This document shows, piece by piece, positions 1-7,896 of a DNA stretch of 64,000 nucleotides; position 1 is the first letter of the stretch, and each line of letters starts with the position of its first letter. The notes beneath the pieces were generated by a model. It did not search any database. It saw nothing but the letters and a program-made list of their open reading frames with translations, and was not told the DNA's origin. Both the position numbers and the translations under genes were made by a program. This stretch comes from Streptomyces sp. NBC_00691 (GTDB lineage Bacteria > Actinomycetota > Actinomycetes > Streptomycetales > Streptomycetaceae). The stretch spans positions 3,326,501 to 3,390,500 of the forward strand of contig NZ_CP109007.1 of the NCBI RefSeq assembly GCF_036226665.1, in the 5' to 3' direction.

Positions 1-969
1 GCCGCGGATCGAGTTGCCGTAGTCGAAGACCTCGGCGCCCGCGTCCATGAAGCCGACCATGGCCTCGACGTGCCTGGCCATCGACTCACGGGCGCGGGTG
101 GTGAAGCCCGCCGGGTCCTTGGCGGCCGCGTCGGCCATGTCCTCGAAGGCCACGCCGACCGGGAGGTAGGCCAGCGGGTCGTGGGCGGAGGTCTGGTCCG
201 TCACGATGTCGATCGGGGCGCCCTCGGCGAGCATCTGCGGGAGCAGCTCGGCGGCGTTGCCGAGGAGGCCGATGGAGAGCGGACGGCGGGCGTCGCGGGC
301 CTCCGTGGCCAGCTGGAGCGCGTGGGCGAGGCTGTCGGCCTTCACGTCCAGGTAGCGGTGCTCGATGCGGCGCTCGATGGCGCGCGGGTCGACGTCGACG
401 CAGATCGCGACGCCGTCGTTCATCGTCACGGCGAGCGGCTGGGCGCCGCCCATGCCGCCGAGGCCGGCGGTGAGGGTGATGGTGCCGGCCAGGGTGCCGT
501 TGAACTTCTTGGCCGCGACGGCGGCGAAGGTCTCGTACGTGCCCTGGAGGATGCCCTGGGTGCCGATGTAGATCCAGGACCCGGCGGTCATCTGGCCGTA
601 CATGGTGAGGCCGAGGTGCTCCAGGCGGCGGAACTCCTCCCAGTTGGCCCAGTCGCCGACCAGGTTGGAGTTGGCGAGGAGGACGCGCGGGGCCCACTCG
701 TGGGTCTGCATGACGCCGACGGGGCGGCCGGACTGGACGAGCATCGTCTCGTCCTGCTTCAGCGTCCGGAGCGTGCGGACCATGGCGTCGAAGGAGCGCC
801 AGTCGCGGGCGGCCTTGCCGGTGCCGCCGTAGACGACGAGCTTGTCGGGGTGCTCGGCGACCTCGGGGTCGAGGTTGTTCTGGAGCATCCGGAGGGCGGC
901 TTCCTGCTGCCATCCCAGGGCGCTCAGTTCCGTACCGCGAGCCGCTCGGACGGGGCGGGGTCCTGACAT
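1..969 (-). CDS. hutU: Urocanate hydratase (urocanase), N-terminal part, runs off the left edge
   Basis: Second step of histidine breakdown in the cytoplasm: NAD-dependent hydration of urocanate to imidazolonepropionate. The 323 visible residues read without a break from ATG at 969 to base 1 and show the family's glycine-rich stretches ([33 protein letters not shown]) and the conserved WIYIGTQGI segment. The family is usually about 550 residues, so about 230 C-terminal residues lie outside the window. A GAGGAGG ribosome site sits just upstream of the start. It is transcribed divergently from the decarboxylase at 1073, across about 100 bases. No other hut gene is visible here, as is common in Streptomyces, where hut genes are scattered. 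Very sure of the family. Confidence 0.96.
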   Translation of the reverse strand, partial: MSGPRPVRAARGTELSALGWQQEAALRMLQNNLDPEVAEHPDKLVVYGGTGKAARDWRSFDAMVRTLRTLKQDETMLVQSGRPVGVMQTHEWAPRVLLANSNLVGDWANWEEFRRLEHLGLTMYGQMTAGSWIYIGTQGILQGTYETFAAVAAKKFNGTLAGTITLTAGLGGMGGAQPLAVTMNDGVAICVDVDPRAIERRIEHRYLDVKADSLAHALQLATEARDARRPLSIGLLGNAAELLPQMLAEGAPIDIVTDQTSAHDPLAYLPVGVAFEDMADAAAKDPAGFTTRARESMARHVEAMVGFMDAGAEVFDYGNSIRG

Positions 970-1072
970 GGGGGTGCCTCCTCGGATGTCGTTCAGATAT
1001 TCACATCCTCGCGCTATGAATAGTTGTAGTCAACAGCTGCGGGGGCGGCCATCCCGGTGATGGGATGGATCC

Positions 1073-2422
1073 ATGGCCTCCTCCCGCCGCGATCTCGCCG
1101 TCCGAGCCTCCGTCGACCAAGGACTCCTCTCCCCCGCCGAACCGGTCGTCGCCCTCCTCGACACCGCCGGCATCCGCACCTCCGCCGCCGCTCTGACCAG
1201 CGCTTTCGCCGCCGTCACCGACGCGCCCGTGCTGCACGCCTTCGCCGTCAAGGCCTGCCCGCTCGTCCCCGTGCTCCGCCTCCTGCGCGAGGCCGGGCTC
1301 GGCGTCGAGGTCGCGAGCCCCGGCGAGCTGGCACTCGCGCGCGCCGCCGGGGTCCCGCCCACGCACACGGTGCTCGACTCCCCCGCCAAGACCCCCGCCG
1401 AGCTGCGCCAGGCCCTCGCGCTCGGCATCGCCGTCAACGCCGACAACCTCCAGGAACTGGCCCGGCTCGACGCGCTCGTCGCCTCCGCGCCCACCTCCTC
1501 GCCCCTCGGGCTCCGGGTGAACCCGCAGGTCGGAGCCGGTTCCATCGACGCGCTCTCGACCGCGACCGCCACCTCCAAGTTCGGCGTGGCGCTCCGCGAC
1601 GAAGGCGCCCGCAAGGCCGTCGTCCAAGCCTTCCTGGAGCGGCCCTGGCTGACCCGGCTGCACACCCACACCGGCTCCCAGGGCGTGCCGCTCGCCCTGA
1701 TGGCCGAAGGCGTAGGGGAGGCGTACGCGCTCGCGGAGGAGATCAACCGCACGGCCGGACGGCAGCAGATCGACACCCTCGACATCGGCGGCGGCCTGCC
1801 CGTCAACTTCCACTCCGACGAGGAGACGCCGACGTACGCGGAGTACGCCCGGCTGCTCGCCGACACCGTCCCCGGGCTCTTCGACGGCCGCTACGGCCTG
1901 GTGACCGAGTTCGGCCGCTCGCTGCTCGCCAAGCACGGCACGGTCCTCGCCCGGGTGGAGTACACCAAGACCTCCGGCGGCCGCCCGATCGCCGTCACCC
2001 ACGCGGGCGTGCAGGTGGCCACCCGGACGGTCTACGCCCCCGACGCCTGGCCGCTGCGCGTCCTCGCCTACGACTCCGAGGGGCGCCCCCGCACCGGGGA
2101 GGTCACCGTCCAGGACGTGGCGGGCCCCGCCTGCTTCGCCGGGGACCTGCTCGCCACCGGCCGGGCGCTGCCGCTGCTGCACCAGGGCGACGTGGTGGCC
2201 GTCCCGGACACCGGCGCGTACTACTTCGCCCACCACTACGCGTACAACAGCCTGCCCCGGCCGGGGATCCACGGCTTCACGGTGACGGAGCGCGGCGACG
2301 GTGACGGGAGCGGCGGGGGCGGCGACGGGGAGGTCGCCTTCACGACCGTACGGAAGCCCCAGACGCTCGCGGAGATCGTCGCCGAGTCGGGCGGGGCGCA
2401 CGCGGACGCCCTCGTCGGGTAG
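1073..2422 (+). CDS. PLP-dependent decarboxylase of the diaminopimelate/ornithine decarboxylase family
   Basis: A 449-residue fold-type III PLP enzyme, probably cytoplasmic. Visible family marks: the PLP lysine in FAVKACP (about residue 60), the HTHTGSQ strand (about 200), the phosphate-binding IGGG (about 240), EFGR (about 280), a cysteine motif CFAGD (about 364) in place of the usual CESGD, and the tyrosine motif GAY just after. Substrate cannot be fixed by eye: the order fits a lysA-like decarboxylase, but the altered motifs and a Gly-rich insertion near residue 410 suggest a paralogue rather than the housekeeping lysA. Divergent from hutU; the next gene follows 32 bases after its stop. 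Confidence 0.8.
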   Translation: MASSRRDLAVRASVDQGLLSPAEPVVALLDTAGIRTSAAALTSAFAAVTDAPVLHAFAVKACPLVPVLRLLREAGLGVEVASPGELALARAAGVPPTHTVLDSPAKTPAELRQALALGIAVNADNLQELARLDALVASAPTSSPLGLRVNPQVGAGSIDALSTATATSKFGVALRDEGARKAVVQAFLERPWLTRLHTHTGSQGVPLALMAEGVGEAYALAEEINRTAGRQQIDTLDIGGGLPVNFHSDEETPTYAEYARLLADTVPGLFDGRYGLVTEFGRSLLAKHGTVLARVEYTKTSGGRPIAVTHAGVQVATRTVYAPDAWPLRVLAYDSEGRPRTGEVTVQDVAGPACFAGDLLATGRALPLLHQGDVVAVPDTGAYYFAHHYAYNSLPRPGIHGFTVTERGDGDGSGGGGDGEVAFTTVRKPQTLAEIVAESGGAHADALVG

Positions 2423-2454
2423 CGCGGGCCGTGCGTCGCGGTTTCGATGAAGCC

Positions 2455-2940
2455 ATGACTGGAACGGGAACCGGTTCGAACACCACGACCGTCGTCGTCG
2501 AGCGGCGGGTCGACGCCTCCCCCGGGCGGGTCTGGGAGTCGATCACCGACCTGCCCGACATGCCCCGCGTCCTCTCGGGCGTCGAACGGGTCGAGGTGCT
2601 CACCGAGGGCGGCTTCGCCGTGGGCACCCGCTGGCGCGAGACCCGGCGGATGCTCGGCAAGGAGGCCACCGAGGAGATGCTGGTGACGGAGTGCGTGCCG
2701 CCCGACCGGTACGTCACGGTCGCCGACTCGCACGGCATGCACTACGTCTCCGAGATCACCCTCACGTCCGACGGGGCGGGGGCGACCACCCTGCGCATGA
2801 CGTTCTCCGCCCGGCCCTCCCGCGGCCGGAGGCAGGGGTTCCTCGGGCGCCTGATGGCGCGCTTCGGCGCGAAGGCGGTCGCCAAGGCGCTCACGAAGGA
2901 TCTGTCCGAGATCGCGAACGCGGTCGAATCGAAGACCTGA
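2455..2940 (+). CDS. SRPBCC (START/polyketide-cyclase-like) family protein
   Basis: A 161-residue small cytoplasmic protein with the SRPBCC pattern: an opening strand VERRVDASPGRVWESITD, a middle GTRWRETRRM strand and a closing helix near KALTKDLSEIANAVE. This helix-grip fold binds hydrophobic ligands; the ligand cannot be told from sequence. A GTG eight codons upstream (2431) is possible, but the homologous part begins near the ATG at 2455. It follows the decarboxylase by 32 bases in the same direction and may be cotranscribed. A large dyad lies after its stop (2980-3012). Confidence 0.72.
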   Translation: MTGTGTGSNTTTVVVERRVDASPGRVWESITDLPDMPRVLSGVERVEVLTEGGFAVGTRWRETRRMLGKEATEEMLVTECVPPDRYVTVADSHGMHYVSEITLTSDGAGATTLRMTFSARPSRGRRQGFLGRLMARFGAKAVAKALTKDLSEIANAVESKT

Positions 2941-2979
2941 GCGTCGACCTGACACACATCCTGGCCGGATTACCGTCAG

Positions 2980-3012
2980 GTGCTGGCATGTTCCGATGGA
3001 AAATGCCAGAAC
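2980..3012. promoter_or_regulatory. 33-base imperfect palindrome ahead of the roadblock gene run
   Basis: Two 15-base arms separated by 3 bases, matching at 13 of 15 positions (core CTGGCAT ... ATGCCAG with TTCC/GGAA next to the spacer). It sits 80-112 bases upstream of the first roadblock gene and 40 bases after the SRPBCC stop. There is no T-run after it and its centre is AT-rich for this genome, so an operator or promoter dyad fits better than a terminator, though a terminator is not excluded. Confidence 0.5.
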
Positions 3013-3091
3013 ACCCCCCGGAGCCCGCTGCGTTCAGTAACGTCACCGTCACTGCCGCACGTTCGCACGCCGCATCGGGAGAGGAATCCGC

Positions 3092-3481
3092 GTGCCCGGA
3101 ATCGACGAGTGCCTTCTGGAGGCCATGGCCCTGCCGGGCGCTCGCGGGGCCTCCCTGGTCGACTGGACCAGCGGGCTCGCCCTGGGGACGGCGGGTGACT
3201 CACCGGTCGGCGACCATGAGACGACGGCCGCCGAGACCGCCGAACTCGCCCGTGCCGCCGCCGAGTTCGACTCGTTCGCGGCCGGGGAGGACCCCGGCGA
3301 CGAACCGCCCGTCGAGGACCTGATCGTCACCACCCGCGCCGGCTACCACGTCCTGCGCTTCGTCGAGACCTCCTTCGACAGCAGCGTCTTCCTCCACCTC
3401 TGGCTCGACCGCGACACCGGCAACCTCGCCCTCGCCCGGATGCGCCTCCGCGACCTCGCCGAACGGCTGGTCCTGGGATGA
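3092..3481 (+). CDS. Roadblock-type small protein, first of the run
   Basis: A 129-residue cytoplasmic protein without signal peptide or membrane segment. It is a clear paralogue of the gene at 4758: both carry GA(R/I)GA(S/A)LVD(W/Y)TSG(L/M)ALGT near the start, a central ED(L/I)I(V/I)T and YH(V/M)(L/I)R strand, and an ending of the type LALARMRLRDL. This layout fits the roadblock/LC7-like fold, which in bacteria regulates small Ras-like GTPases. GTG start with a GAGAGGA site. Its stop overlaps the next start (ATGA), so the two are translationally coupled. Confidence 0.68.
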   Translation: MPGIDECLLEAMALPGARGASLVDWTSGLALGTAGDSPVGDHETTAAETAELARAAAEFDSFAAGEDPGDEPPVEDLIVTTRAGYHVLRFVETSFDSSVFLHLWLDRDTGNLALARMRLRDLAERLVLG

Positions 3482-4272
3482 GCGGGCCCGGAGCGAGCGC
3501 CGTCGCCACCCCCGTCTCACCGATGCTGGTCCGGCTCGCCGCCGAGAAGGCCACCGGGGCCCTGCTCCGCGACCACGGCACGCTCTATCTCGTCGACGGC
3601 CGCGTCGTGCACGCCGAGAGCCCCGCCGCCCCCGGTGTCGACGTCCTCCTCACCACCGGCGGACGGCTGCCCCGCGAGGGCTGGGACGAGGCCGTCGACC
3701 GGGCCGGGGCCCACCGCGCCGTCGGCCGCTTCCTCGTCGACAGCGGCCGGCTCCACGACGGCGAGCTGGAGATCTGCCACCTCGGCGCCGTCTTCGACGC
3801 GGCCTTCTTCGCCCTCTCCCCCACCAGCGGACCGACCCGCTTCCGGTACGGGGTCGGGCACTGGTTCGGCACGGTGCGGCCGGTGTCGGCGGAGGCCGTG
3901 GAGCGCGAGACGGTACGCCGCCGCGAACTCCTCGACGCCGTCTGGCCGTACGCCGCCGTGGACACCTCCCCCGTGGTGCCGCGCCGCGCCGCCCCGGGAC
4001 AGACGATCGGGGCACGCCAGCGTGCCCTGCTCGCCGCCGCGGACGGCCGGCTGACCCCCGCGGAACTGGCCCTGGCCCTCGGCCGCCCCGCCTTCCACAC
4101 CCTCCTCGACGTCCGGCGGCTCGCGGCCGCCGGGCTCGTCGAGACGCCGCTCGACCCCGCCCCCGCACCGCCGCCACCGCCCTTGCCTGCCCTGTTACCG
4201 GCCCTGCCGGTGGCCGATCCCGACATCGCCCTGCTGCGCCGGCTCCGTGACGCCCTGGAGGCACACCTGTGA
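3478..4272 (+). CDS. DUF4388-like regulator with C-terminal winged-helix-like segment; has a TTA codon
   Basis: A 264-residue cytoplasmic protein. Residues about 13-130 resemble the DUF4388/PATAN type: KATGALLRDHGTLYLVDGRVVHAESP, then a GRFLVDSGRL stretch. Residues about 175-225 (RQRALLAAADGRLTPAELA ... LLDVRRLAAAGLVETP) look like a winged helix. A proline-rich linker follows. Leu240 is coded by TTA (4195-4197), one of only two TTA codons found in accepted genes of this window, so full translation should need the bldA tRNA. Overlaps the upstream roadblock gene by four bases. The function is not known to me; a scaffold or regulator working with the roadblock proteins is inferred from context only. 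Confidence 0.65.
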   Translation: MSGPGASAVATPVSPMLVRLAAEKATGALLRDHGTLYLVDGRVVHAESPAAPGVDVLLTTGGRLPREGWDEAVDRAGAHRAVGRFLVDSGRLHDGELEICHLGAVFDAAFFALSPTSGPTRFRYGVGHWFGTVRPVSAEAVERETVRRRELLDAVWPYAAVDTSPVVPRRAAPGQTIGARQRALLAAADGRLTPAELALALGRPAFHTLLDVRRLAAAGLVETPLDPAPAPPPPPLPALLPALPVADPDIALLRRLRDALEAHL

Positions 4273-4313
4273 TGAGGCGTGCCCTGCGCCTGCGCGCCGA
4301 AAGGAAACAGCTC

Positions 4314-4706
4314 ATGACGGCAGAAGCCGAGGTCCTCGGCGAGCTCAGACGGCTACGGGCCCGGCTGCCCCAGCTGACCGGGGCGTTCGCGGCCAGCGCC
4401 GACGGTCTCGTCCTCGCCCACGACACCGTGGACGGCGAGGCGGAGAGCGTGGCCGCCCTGACCGCGGCGGCGCTCGGCGTCGGCCAGCGACTGACCGACA
4501 GCACCGGCCAGGGCCGGTTCCGGGAGCTGCTGGTACGCGGCGAGAACGGCTACGTGGCGACGTACGCGGCGGGCGGCTCGGCCGTCCTGACGCTGCTCGC
4601 CGAGCCCCGGATCAACGTCGGGCGGCTCCATCTGGAGGCCCGCAGGTCCAGCGTCCGGATCGGCGAACTCGTCGACGGGGCGCTGGAGCGCAGAGACCTG
4701 AACTGA
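4314..4706 (+). CDS. Roadblock/LC7 domain protein, second of the run
   Basis: A 130-residue cytoplasmic protein matching the bacterial roadblock/LC7 (MglB-like) pattern: a helical start (VLGELRRLRARLPQLTGAFAASADGLVLAHD), a VAALTAAALGVGQRL helix, then VTY-type strands ending in LTLLAEPRINVGRLHLEARR. Two starts compete: GTG/ATG at 4269-4272 overlapping the previous stop, and ATG at 4314. I chose 4314 because AAGGAAA stands at good spacing before it and the domain begins there. Roadblock proteins usually dimerise and act on a small GTPase, but no GTPase gene is present nearby. Confidence 0.78.
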   Translation: MTAEAEVLGELRRLRARLPQLTGAFAASADGLVLAHDTVDGEAESVAALTAAALGVGQRLTDSTGQGRFRELLVRGENGYVATYAAGGSAVLTLLAEPRINVGRLHLEARRSSVRIGELVDGALERRDLN

Positions 4707-4757
4707 CGCACCTCACCACGAAGAAGAACCCGTACACGAAAAGGAAGTGCGACACCC

Positions 4758-5129
4758 ATGGCGAACACCGAGACCTCCCTCAAGGAAGCGGCCTCCATCG
4801 AAGGCGCCATCGGCGCGGCCCTCGTCGACTACACGAGCGGCATGGCGCTCGGCACGATCGGCGGCGGCAAGGAGCTCGACCTCAACATGGCCGCGGCCGG
4901 CAACACCGACGTCGTCCGGGCCAAGGTCCGGACGATGGAGATGCTCGGCCTCGGCGAGGAGATCGAGGACATCCTCATCACCCTCGGCCGGCAGTACCAC
5001 ATGATCCGGCTGCTCAAGGGGCAGGGCAAGAGCGGCCTGTTCCTGTACCTCGCGCTGGACAAGGACCGGGCGAACCTGGCGATGGCCCGCCACCAGCTGA
5101 AGAAGATCGAGGCCGATCTGGACGTCTGA
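4758..5129 (+). CDS. Roadblock-type small protein, third of the run
   Basis: A 123-residue cytoplasmic protein, paralogous to the gene at 3092 and better conserved in form: IEGAIGAALVDYTSGMALGT at residues about 13-32, EDILITLGRQYHMIRLL in the middle, and a closing LYLALDKDRANLAMARHQLKKIEADL. An AAGGAAG ribosome site precedes the ATG. It ends 25 bases before the convergent RpiR gene. The two outer paralogues around a distinct roadblock and a DUF4388-like protein suggest a multi-subunit assembly; that is inference. Confidence 0.72.
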   Translation: MANTETSLKEAASIEGAIGAALVDYTSGMALGTIGGGKELDLNMAAAGNTDVVRAKVRTMEMLGLGEEIEDILITLGRQYHMIRLLKGQGKSGLFLYLALDKDRANLAMARHQLKKIEADLDV

Positions 5130-5153
5130 CCCGGCCGTCGCGGGCGCCGGGGC

Positions 5154-5999
5154 CTATTCGACGAACAGGCCCCGCGCCGCCGCCTTCGTGTCGAACTCCT
5201 CCAGGCGCGCCTGCGCGTCCGGGAGTTCGTCGGCCATGGCCTCCAGGAGGACCCGGCCGAGCATCATCGGCCCACAGGCGGTGTCGAAGGCGAGCCCGGT
5301 GCCGACGGCGGCCGGGATGAGCAGATCGCTGTGGGCGGCGACGGGCGCGAACGCCGACTCGGCGACGGTCACGACCGTGAGCCCGGCCGCACACGCGTAC
5401 TCCAGGGCCTCGACGACCTCACGCGGGTGCCGGGGCAGCGCGAAGCACAGCAGGGCCGTGGCCCCGGCGCGCACGGCGGCGTCGAGGCGGTCCGTGAGCA
5501 TGGAGCCGGCCTCGTCGAGGAGCCGGACGTCCGGGTGCACCTTGGCGGCGAAGTAGGCGAAGCCACGCGCCTGCGAGGAGGCGGCCCGCAGGCCGAGCAC
5601 GGGCAGCGGGCGGGAGCGGGCGAGCAGCCGGCCGGCCCGCTCGACGGGCGCGGGGTCGGCGAGGAGTCCGGCGAGGTGCCGGAGGTTCTCGATCTCGGCG
5701 AGGACGGCCTGCTGGTACTCGTTGAGCGCCTCGCCCTCCCCCTCGGCCGCGCCGGGCTCGGGAGGCGCGACCTCGCGCAGATGACGGCGGAGCGCCGGGT
5801 ACCCGTCGAAGCCGAGGGCGACGGCGAAGCGGGTGACGGAGGGCTGGCTGACCCCGGCGAGCTCGGCGAGCTCGACGCTGGACAGGAAGGGCACGTCACC
5901 GGCGCGCCGCACCATGCAGTGCGCGATCCGCCGCTGTGTCGGCGTCAGCCGGTGCCCCTCGAAGAGCGCCTGCAGCCGGCCGGCCGGGCTGTCGCTCAT
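5154..5999 (-). CDS. MurR/RpiR-family transcriptional regulator
   Basis: A 281-residue DNA-binding regulator. N-terminal helix-turn-helix at about 30-60 (FLSSVELAELAGVSQPSVTRFAVALGF) is the typical RpiR reader head. Residues about 120-255 form a SIS sugar-isomerase-like ligand domain (GLRAASSQARGFAYFAAKV, LLCFALPRHPREVVEALEYA, VVTVAESAFAPVAAHSDLLIPA). The effector is usually a phosphorylated sugar, unknown here. The upstream region holds an 18-base perfect palindrome (6040-6057), a candidate autoregulatory site. No sugar operon is adjacent. Confidence 0.88.
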   Translation of the reverse strand: MSDSPAGRLQALFEGHRLTPTQRRIAHCMVRRAGDVPFLSSVELAELAGVSQPSVTRFAVALGFDGYPALRRHLREVAPPEPGAAEGEGEALNEYQQAVLAEIENLRHLAGLLADPAPVERAGRLLARSRPLPVLGLRAASSQARGFAYFAAKVHPDVRLLDEAGSMLTDRLDAAVRAGATALLCFALPRHPREVVEALEYACAAGLTVVTVAESAFAPVAAHSDLLIPAAVGTGLAFDTACGPMMLGRVLLEAMADELPDAQARLEEFDTKAAARGLFVE

Positions 6000-6039
6000 G
6001 CCGCCGCCCCCTCTCTCACCTATTCACCCGCAATGGGCT

Positions 6040-6057
6040 CTGCATAAGGATATGCAG
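6040..6057. promoter_or_regulatory. 18-base palindrome upstream of the RpiR gene
   Basis: Perfect arms CTGCATA / TATGCAG around a 4-base centre (AGGA), located 41-58 bases upstream of the RpiR start, where an autoregulatory operator would lie. The same AT-rich stretch could hold its promoter. The rest of the 400-base gap up to the cystathionine synthase stop (6058-6401) shows no convincing gene. Confidence 0.5.
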
Positions 6058-6401
6058 TGGGTGCTCCGGTGAGAAGCGCGAGCGGGCAGCCCGGCGGAGA
6101 ACGCCCGGCCGGGACGCTCCGCGGGACCGCCCGCCAGGGGCGCAAGAAGTCGGCGCGGGGACCGCCGCACCCCCGGAAACGGGGGGCGGGACGACGGCGG
6201 TCCCCGCGAGGACACGGGCCCGGGTCAGGGCCGGCCTCCGCGTCCGCGGCGTCGTCAGGAGTCCGGGAGCCGCTCCGGAAGTCCGTGACGCCGACAACCA
6301 CCAATGTGCCGGACGCGTGTTAAGCGGGTGCTGCGCGTACGTGTCGCGCTCGTACCGATTGCGCGAACGCGCCCGCGGCACCCGCCGCCCGGCCCCGGGA
6401 A

Positions 6402-7793
6402 CTACTTGGTGCCGCCGTTGGCCAGGAAGGCCAGCAGGTCCTGGCGGCTGACGACGCCGGTCGGCTTGCCCTCGACCAGGACGATCGCCGCGTCGGCGGC
6501 CTCGCCGAGCACGGACATCAGGTCGGCGACCGGCTCGCCGGAGCCGACCTGCGGCAGCGGCGCGCTCATGTGGCGCTCCAGCGGGTCCCCCAGGGAGGCC
6601 CGCTGGGTGAAGAGGGCGTCGAGCAGCTCCTTCTCGACGACCGAGCCGACGACCTCGGCGGCCATCACGTCGGGGTGACCGGCGCCGGGCTTCACGATGG
6701 GCATCTGGGAGACGCCGTACTCGCGGAGCACCTCGATGGCCTGGCCGACGGTCTCGTCCGGGTGCATGTGGACGAGGGAGGGCATGGTGCCGCCCTCCTT
6801 GTGGCGCAGGACGTCGGCGACGGTGGCCGTGGAGGTGTCCTCCAGGAAGCCGTAGTCGGCCATCCACTCGTCGCTGAAGATCTTCGACATGTAACCGCGG
6901 CCGGAGTCCGGCAGCAGGACGACGACGACGTCGTCCGGGCCCAGCTCCCTGGCGACCTCGAGCGCGGCCACGACGGCCATGCCGCAGGAACCGCCGACGA
7001 GGAGGCCCTCCTCCTTGGCGAGGCGGCGGGTCATCTGGAACGAGTCCTTGTCGGACACGGCGACGATCCGGTCCGTGACGTTCCGGTCGTACGCGGTCGG
7101 CCAGAAGTCCTCGCCGACGCCCTCGACGAGGTACGGGCGGCCCGAGCCGCCCGAGTAGACCGAGCCCTCCGGGTCGGCACCGATGACCTGCACGGAGCCG
7201 CCACTGGCCTCCTTGAGGTAGTTGCCGGTGCCGGAGATGGTGCCGCCGGTGCCGACGCCCGCGACGAAGTGGGTGATCTTCCCGTCCGTCTGCTCCCAGA
7301 GCTCGGGGCCGGTCGTCTCGTAGTGGGAGCGCGGGTTGTTCGGGTTGGAGTACTGGTCGGGCTTCCAGGCACCGGGCGTCTCACGGACGAGGCGGTCCGA
7401 GACGTTGTAGTACGAGTCCGGGTGCTCCGGATCGACCGCGGTGGGGCAGACGACGACCTCGGCCCCGTACGCCCGCAGGACGTTGATCTTGTCGAGGGAC
7501 ACCTTGTCGGGGCAGACGAAGATGCACTTGTAGCCCTTCGTCTGCGCCACGATCGCCAGGCCGACGCCGGTGTTGCCGGACGTGGGCTCGACGATCGTTC
7601 CGCCGGGCTTGAGCTCACCGCTCTGCTCGGCCGCCTCGATCATCCGCAGGGCGATCCGGTCCTTGACCGAGCCTCCGGGGTTGAAGTACTCGACCTTGGC
7701 CAGAACGGTCGCCTGAATACCCGCTGTGACGCTGTTGAGCTTCACCAGCGGGGTGTTGCCGACGAGGCTGATCATCGAGTCGTGGAATTGCAC
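6402..7793 (-). CDS. Cystathionine beta-synthase with C-terminal CBS-domain pair
   Basis: A 463-residue cytoplasmic PLP enzyme joining serine and homocysteine to cystathionine (reverse transsulfuration). The PLP lysine is K44 in NPGGSVKDR; the phosphate/substrate loop TSGNTG follows, then the glycine-rich VAGVGTGGTISG loop and the GGSCG segment. Residues about 340-463 form a CBS-domain pair. The start is GTG at 7793: the CBS homology begins there (VQFHDSMISLVGNTPL) and a GGAG lies upstream, while the longer reading from 8015 starts inside the divergent neighbour. Shares a 103-base divergent promoter region with the SGNH hydrolase. Confidence 0.93.
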   Translation of the reverse strand: MQFHDSMISLVGNTPLVKLNSVTAGIQATVLAKVEYFNPGGSVKDRIALRMIEAAEQSGELKPGGTIVEPTSGNTGVGLAIVAQTKGYKCIFVCPDKVSLDKINVLRAYGAEVVVCPTAVDPEHPDSYYNVSDRLVRETPGAWKPDQYSNPNNPRSHYETTGPELWEQTDGKITHFVAGVGTGGTISGTGNYLKEASGGSVQVIGADPEGSVYSGGSGRPYLVEGVGEDFWPTAYDRNVTDRIVAVSDKDSFQMTRRLAKEEGLLVGGSCGMAVVAALEVARELGPDDVVVVLLPDSGRGYMSKIFSDEWMADYGFLEDTSTATVADVLRHKEGGTMPSLVHMHPDETVGQAIEVLREYGVSQMPIVKPGAGHPDVMAAEVVGSVVEKELLDALFTQRASLGDPLERHMSAPLPQVGSGEPVADLMSVLGEAADAAIVLVEGKPTGVVSRQDLLAFLANGGTK

Positions 7794-7896
7794 CGTAATC
7801 TCCGGGGTCTCCGTAATGGTGTGGCCAGCGTATGCGTAGTCGGAGCGGGTTACGGGGCAGTTAGACCCTGAACGGCTTGAAGGAGGTGACGGCCCC

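Noticed and set aside
6058..6401. A possible small gene between the RpiR and cystathionine synthase genes
   Set aside because: All readings are Arg/Pro-rich, lack ribosome sites and run into neighbouring genes.
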